A stretch of DNA of 7,625 nucleotides. Source: an uncultured Peptococcaceae bacterium (GTDB lineage Bacteria > Bacillota > Desulfotomaculia > Desulfotomaculales > Desulfocucumaceae). The position numbers and the translations under genes were made by a program. The stretch is taken from positions 1 through 7,625 of the forward strand of contig CATZDY010000123.1 of the NCBI GenBank assembly GCA_958417755.1. The letters run 5' to 3'. The notes below the pieces were generated by a model that saw only the letters and a program-made list of their open reading frames with translations, ran no database searches and had not been told where the DNA came from. Numbering within the stretch: the first letter of the stretch is position 1; every line of letters starts with the position of its first letter. Below are positions 6,001 to 7,625 of the stretch, piece by piece.

Positions 6001-7086
6001 TACAATCCCCTGGCTCTTTTTGGCTCCCTGCAAAATTTCCTGGTAAATCCGTCGGTGTTCAGCCACGCTTTTCGGCGCCACAATGCCCTCCAATTCCGTA
6101 CTGTCCGGTAAATTCTTACACACACCCCTTACGCCGAATCGGGTGGCATCTTCCCCAGTGACCCAGCCAATCCGGGACGCCAAGTCAAACTGAATAATGA
6201 TGTTGCTAAACTGCATAGCAGCAATACGAAACTGCTTTTCATTGAGCTTTAGCGCCTGCTCTGCTTCCACCTCCCGGGTCATATCCCGAATGGTGCTGAT
6301 ACACACCGGACGGCCATCCTCAGCCATTACCTTGCGCCCAATATCTTTGACCCAAATATAGCTACCATCCTTTTTCCGCATGCGATACTGCACTTCATAT
6401 TCCCGGCCCTCTGCCAAAGCTTTGTTCACCTCTGCGTCCACCTGGGGCGCATCATCCGGATGCATACAGTGAATGACCAGCCCCTTGGTAGCAGTCACAA
6501 ATTCCTCATAGGTATATCCCAGGTGGGATAACATTTGGTCATTGATATAGTAAAGGGGGAAATTTTTTTCAATATATCCACCCATCATGCCCCCCGGAAT
6601 GCTGCGGTTCAAGAGGTCGATGGATTTACTCACCACCCGTTGCTCAAAATCCGCCTGGCTTTCCTCCGGAAACCTGGTGGGATAATGGGTTTCTTCTTCC
6701 CAGGGCAAAGGCATAGAAAGGGAGGCGATTTGATACCCTTCCTTTGTCTCCCGACAAGCGGCCATTACCTGTATATTGCTGGTTATCCTTTTTCTGTCCT
6801 CATATTCTTTGGTCACCACGACCAAACAGTGCACAGAAACACTGGTATTAGATAAGGGCAGCAGCAATATATTGCGAACAGCGATTTGGTAAGGCTTGGG
6901 CTCATCCCTTATCACTGTTTCTAAGGCCCTATAGGCCTCACTACGATTACAAACAACCCCCTTTTCCCCTATCCCCACCCATTGGATATCCTCACAAAGA
7001 TAGGTTAAAGCTTTTTGGGCATCCCGCTCCCCCAAATAGGCGTGAAAAAAGCCTTTTATCCTTTCTTCCACTTGCGGGGTTATCAT
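3073..7086 (-). CDS. Soluble hybrid sensor histidine kinase: NTF2-like, multiple PAS, HisKA, HATPase_c, two receivers
   Basis: The 1337-residue multidomain kinase has, in order: an NTF2/SnoaL-like N-terminal domain (about 1-130); about five PAS-type modules (roughly 165-280, 285-402, 415-538, 555-670, 680-805; the first and third are typical PAS_3, the second, fourth and fifth more divergent); a short coiled linker; HisKA with phosphoacceptor His837 in SHDIRTP; and HATPase_c with N-box N951/N955, DTGIG at 989, F-box FEPF at 1003 and GTGLGL at 1019. Two receivers follow: acidic 1078-1080, Asp1127, Thr1156 and Lys1178; then Glu1221-Asp1222, Asp1268, Thr1300 and Lys1322. All key catalytic and phosphorylation residues are present, so it should autophosphorylate and relay internally. 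There is no membrane segment, which implies cytosolic sensing, and no HPt domain, so a separate one is probably needed. GGGAGG 7 bases before the ATG at 7086 fixes the start; an in-frame TTG at 7146 lacks a ribosome binding site. The signal and output are unknown. Confidence 0.95.
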   Translation of the reverse strand: MITPQVEERIKGFFHAYLGERDAQKALTYLCEDIQWVGIGEKGVVCNRSEAYRALETVIRDEPKPYQIAVRNILLLPLSNTSVSVHCLVVVTKEYEDRKRITSNIQVMAACRETKEGYQIASLSMPLPWEEETHYPTRFPEESQADFEQRVVSKSIDLLNRSIPGGMMGGYIEKNFPLYYINDQMLSHLGYTYEEFVTATKGLVIHCMHPDDAPQVDAEVNKALAEGREYEVQYRMRKKDGSYIWVKDIGRKVMAEDGRPVCISTIRDMTREVEAEQALKLNEKQFRIAAMQFSNIIIQFDLASRIGWVTGEDATRFGVRGVCKNLPDSTELEGIVAPKSVAEHRRIYQEILQGAKKSQGIVTLVAEDQRKYTYELKFTSIQDVSGRSVRAVGVYHDISARLAKEKHSQEIARQKEYYDRIFQSILCGIVHYKLLPGPDGLVVFKNANAEAIRIFGYTPEEFWQQEQWYLPDLIAKEDLEQTLAGFHTLQKEGDTSSFEYRYCQKDGTYCWIIGIAELIRDMDGELVYQSVFLDIDAKKKTELMNQRLFAQVAASNELLKYSLENTNARAFYYYPLQGLMVAPESTCAYYHCKKRYEDMPHSFMQEFIAAEYQAAFGQMFQQIKDGQKTATCEAMLKDKGIWCRFVLSTVPREREQAPWVVVGIAEDISKEKNIELENIQLQAIYDFIVNHDYDYLCIFDRQKGQYAMRLADQFTQREFPQTGAYQEGIQQSAARFIHEKDRKRYIQDMTMESLLHKLETNHGIFQARYLSNDSKPRYKECRVCYFNRHADMLLFSQRDVHDLVRREEQSRQALKEAFEAANKANQAKSEFLSRMSHDIRTPMNAIVGMTAIAGTHLEEKEKVADCLAKITISSKHLVSLINEVLDMSKIESGKMVLSEEEIDLSQLVQELLTITQPSIKAKQHTLTIHLEHVEHEQVLGDAMRMQQVFVNMLSNAVKYTPMGGKISLTIREVPSGIRGYGCYEFIFQDTGIGIPLPYQKAIFEPFERAEDMRVQRVQGTGLGLSITKNIVQMMYGNIKVESKPEKGSTFTVTVHLKIQPQEAADNTLWADLPVLVADDDQIACESTCAILDELGMKSQWVLSGEEAVEKTVLAHQEKRDYFAVILDWKMPRIDGIEAARRIRTQVGREVPIIVLTAYDWGDIEQKAREAGVDAFLAKPLFKSKLSVLFKQLANRDGQEEKPGLMDGLPLCITGKRILLVEDNALNMEIAKELIGQTGVEIDSAWNGLEAVERVKHAPPGYYDLIFMDIQMPEMDGYAAVRAIRKLPQKDAQQIPIFAMTANTFAEDILKSKEAGMNGHVAKPINIKELLEILKQWL

Positions 7087-7093
7087 GGCATTG

Positions 7094-7099
7094 CCTCCC
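7094..7099 (-). promoter_or_regulatory. Ribosome binding site deciding the kinase start
   Basis: GGGAGG on the minus strand lies 7 bases upstream of the ATG at 7086. The frame stays open a further 20 codons to a TTG at 7146, but no purine-rich site precedes that TTG. Residues encoded between the two (PETHNGVTRIDEYRMGGNA) are not needed for the N-terminal domain. Confidence 0.8.
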
Positions 7100-7530
7100 A
7101 TTCTATATTCATCAATCCTTGTAACCCCATTGTGTGTTTCAGGCAATGGGATATATGGTTCTATAAGACTTTTAGCCCTTTGATTTCTAATTCAAGATGC
7201 TAGGGTTATCTTGTCATATTGCTCATAAGGGAAATACTGCCAAGAAAAACATTGACATGAACACAGGCAAATTATCATGTTCATTCTATTTTTTTCTTCC
7301 TCTTCCCTACCTTCTTTGGTTGAACGTTACATTCTTTTCTTTGCTATTGTAACAAAATAGCTTTCTTTTGCCCAGACGAACCGCTTTTTTCTTTGCCACA
7401 CCCTGGATTGTTTATCCCCAGTTCAATTGTCAGCCAACATTGGGCAAAGAATATACAGGAGAAAACTAGCCCTCATAACCCCGAATATCGATACTTCCAG
7501 CACTAAAATCAAATAATTTTGTGTTTCCGG
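7100..7530. other. Divergent intergenic region between the kinase and the next gene
   Basis: About 430 bases hold no convincing gene on either strand. Upstream of the kinase no clear -35/-10 pair could be fixed. The region contains an operator-like repeat (7257-7284), a GTTACA...TGTAAC inverted repeat (7326-7353) and an 8-bp perfect inverted repeat, TTTGCCCA (7367-7374) with TGGGCAAA (7441-7448), spanning 66 bases. A long pyrimidine-rich stretch (7281-7320) is also present. The repeats suggest regulatory or structured DNA/RNA, with no family recognised. Confidence 0.5.
7257..7284. promoter_or_regulatory. Operator-like inverted repeat next to a consensus -35 hexamer
   Basis: ATGAACA (7257-7263) and TGTTCAT (7278-7284) are perfect inverted copies with centres 21 bases apart, about two helical turns. 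That spacing suits a dimeric or paired DNA-binding protein. A perfect TTGACA (7252-7257) overlaps the left arm, and a TATCAT 15 bases later could serve as a plus-strand -10, though that spacing is short. The regulator is unknown. Confidence 0.3.
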
Positions 7531-7559
7531 TTGTGATTTTCATGGAGCTAGCATATAAT
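7531..7559 (+). promoter_or_regulatory. Sigma-A type promoter of the gene starting at 7613
   Basis: A perfect -10 TATAAT (7554-7559) lies 17 bases from a -35-like TTGTGA (7531-7536, 4 of 6). Transcription would begin near 7566, giving a leader of about 47 bases with GAGGAG just before the start codon. Confidence 0.75.
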
Positions 7560-7612
7560 AAAAGTGTGATTATTGAGAGCAAAACTCCAATAAAAATGTG
7601 AGGAGTGATTCT

Positions 7613-7625
7613 ATGGAACGATTTA
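7613..7625 (+). CDS. Start of a gene running off the right edge, product unknown
   Basis: Only the first four codons (MERF) are visible. The call rests on the signals, not the protein: GAGGAG (7600-7605) lies 7 bases before the ATG, and a good promoter lies 54 bases upstream. It is divergent from the kinase gene. Nothing can be said about its function. Confidence 0.6.

Noticed and set aside
7087..7146. Longer kinase starting at the TTG at 7146
   Set aside because: No ribosome binding site precedes the TTG, whereas GGGAGG sits 7 bases before the ATG at 7086.

Overview
The window looks like chromosomal DNA from a low-GC Gram-positive anaerobe, most likely a member of the Clostridia. That assignment is an inference. 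It rests on AT-rich spacers, strong GGAGG-type ribosome binding sites, a lipoprotein signal peptide, a six-cysteine small protein of a kind I associate with anaerobes, and a DinJ-type antitoxin. No rRNA, tRNA, CRISPR array or intact transposase was seen.

Layout. Positions 1-130 hold the start of an XRE-family repressor on the minus strand, beginning with TTG. Positions 131-1275 hold no convincing intact gene. They contain a possible REP-like repeat (393-478), a terminator-like hairpin with no obvious gene (544-591) and a possible decayed membrane-protein gene (839-1169, minus). Next on the minus strand are a small lipoprotein gene (1359-1853) with its own terminator, and upstream of it a RelB/DinJ-type antitoxin gene (start at 2301) with no toxin. 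The antitoxin frame has lost its normal stop and runs into the lipoprotein gene. On the plus strand, 2637-2957 encodes a six-cysteine 106-residue protein with its own extended -10 promoter and a strong terminator.

More than half of the window (3073-7086, minus) is a single gene for a 1337-residue soluble hybrid histidine kinase. Its order is NTF2/SnoaL-like domain, about five PAS-type modules, HisKA, HATPase_c and two receiver domains. Its 3' end converges with the six-cysteine gene. A 526-base spacer with inverted repeats and a good sigma-A promoter separates it from a plus-strand gene that begins at 7613 and leaves the window.

The genes look like independent transcription units rather than one pathway. 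The best candidates for a second look are the run-on orphan antitoxin, the six-cysteine protein with a three-segment alternative hairpin after its stop codon, and the kinase's NTF2-like sensory front end. I found no clear evidence of a wholly new multi-gene system here.
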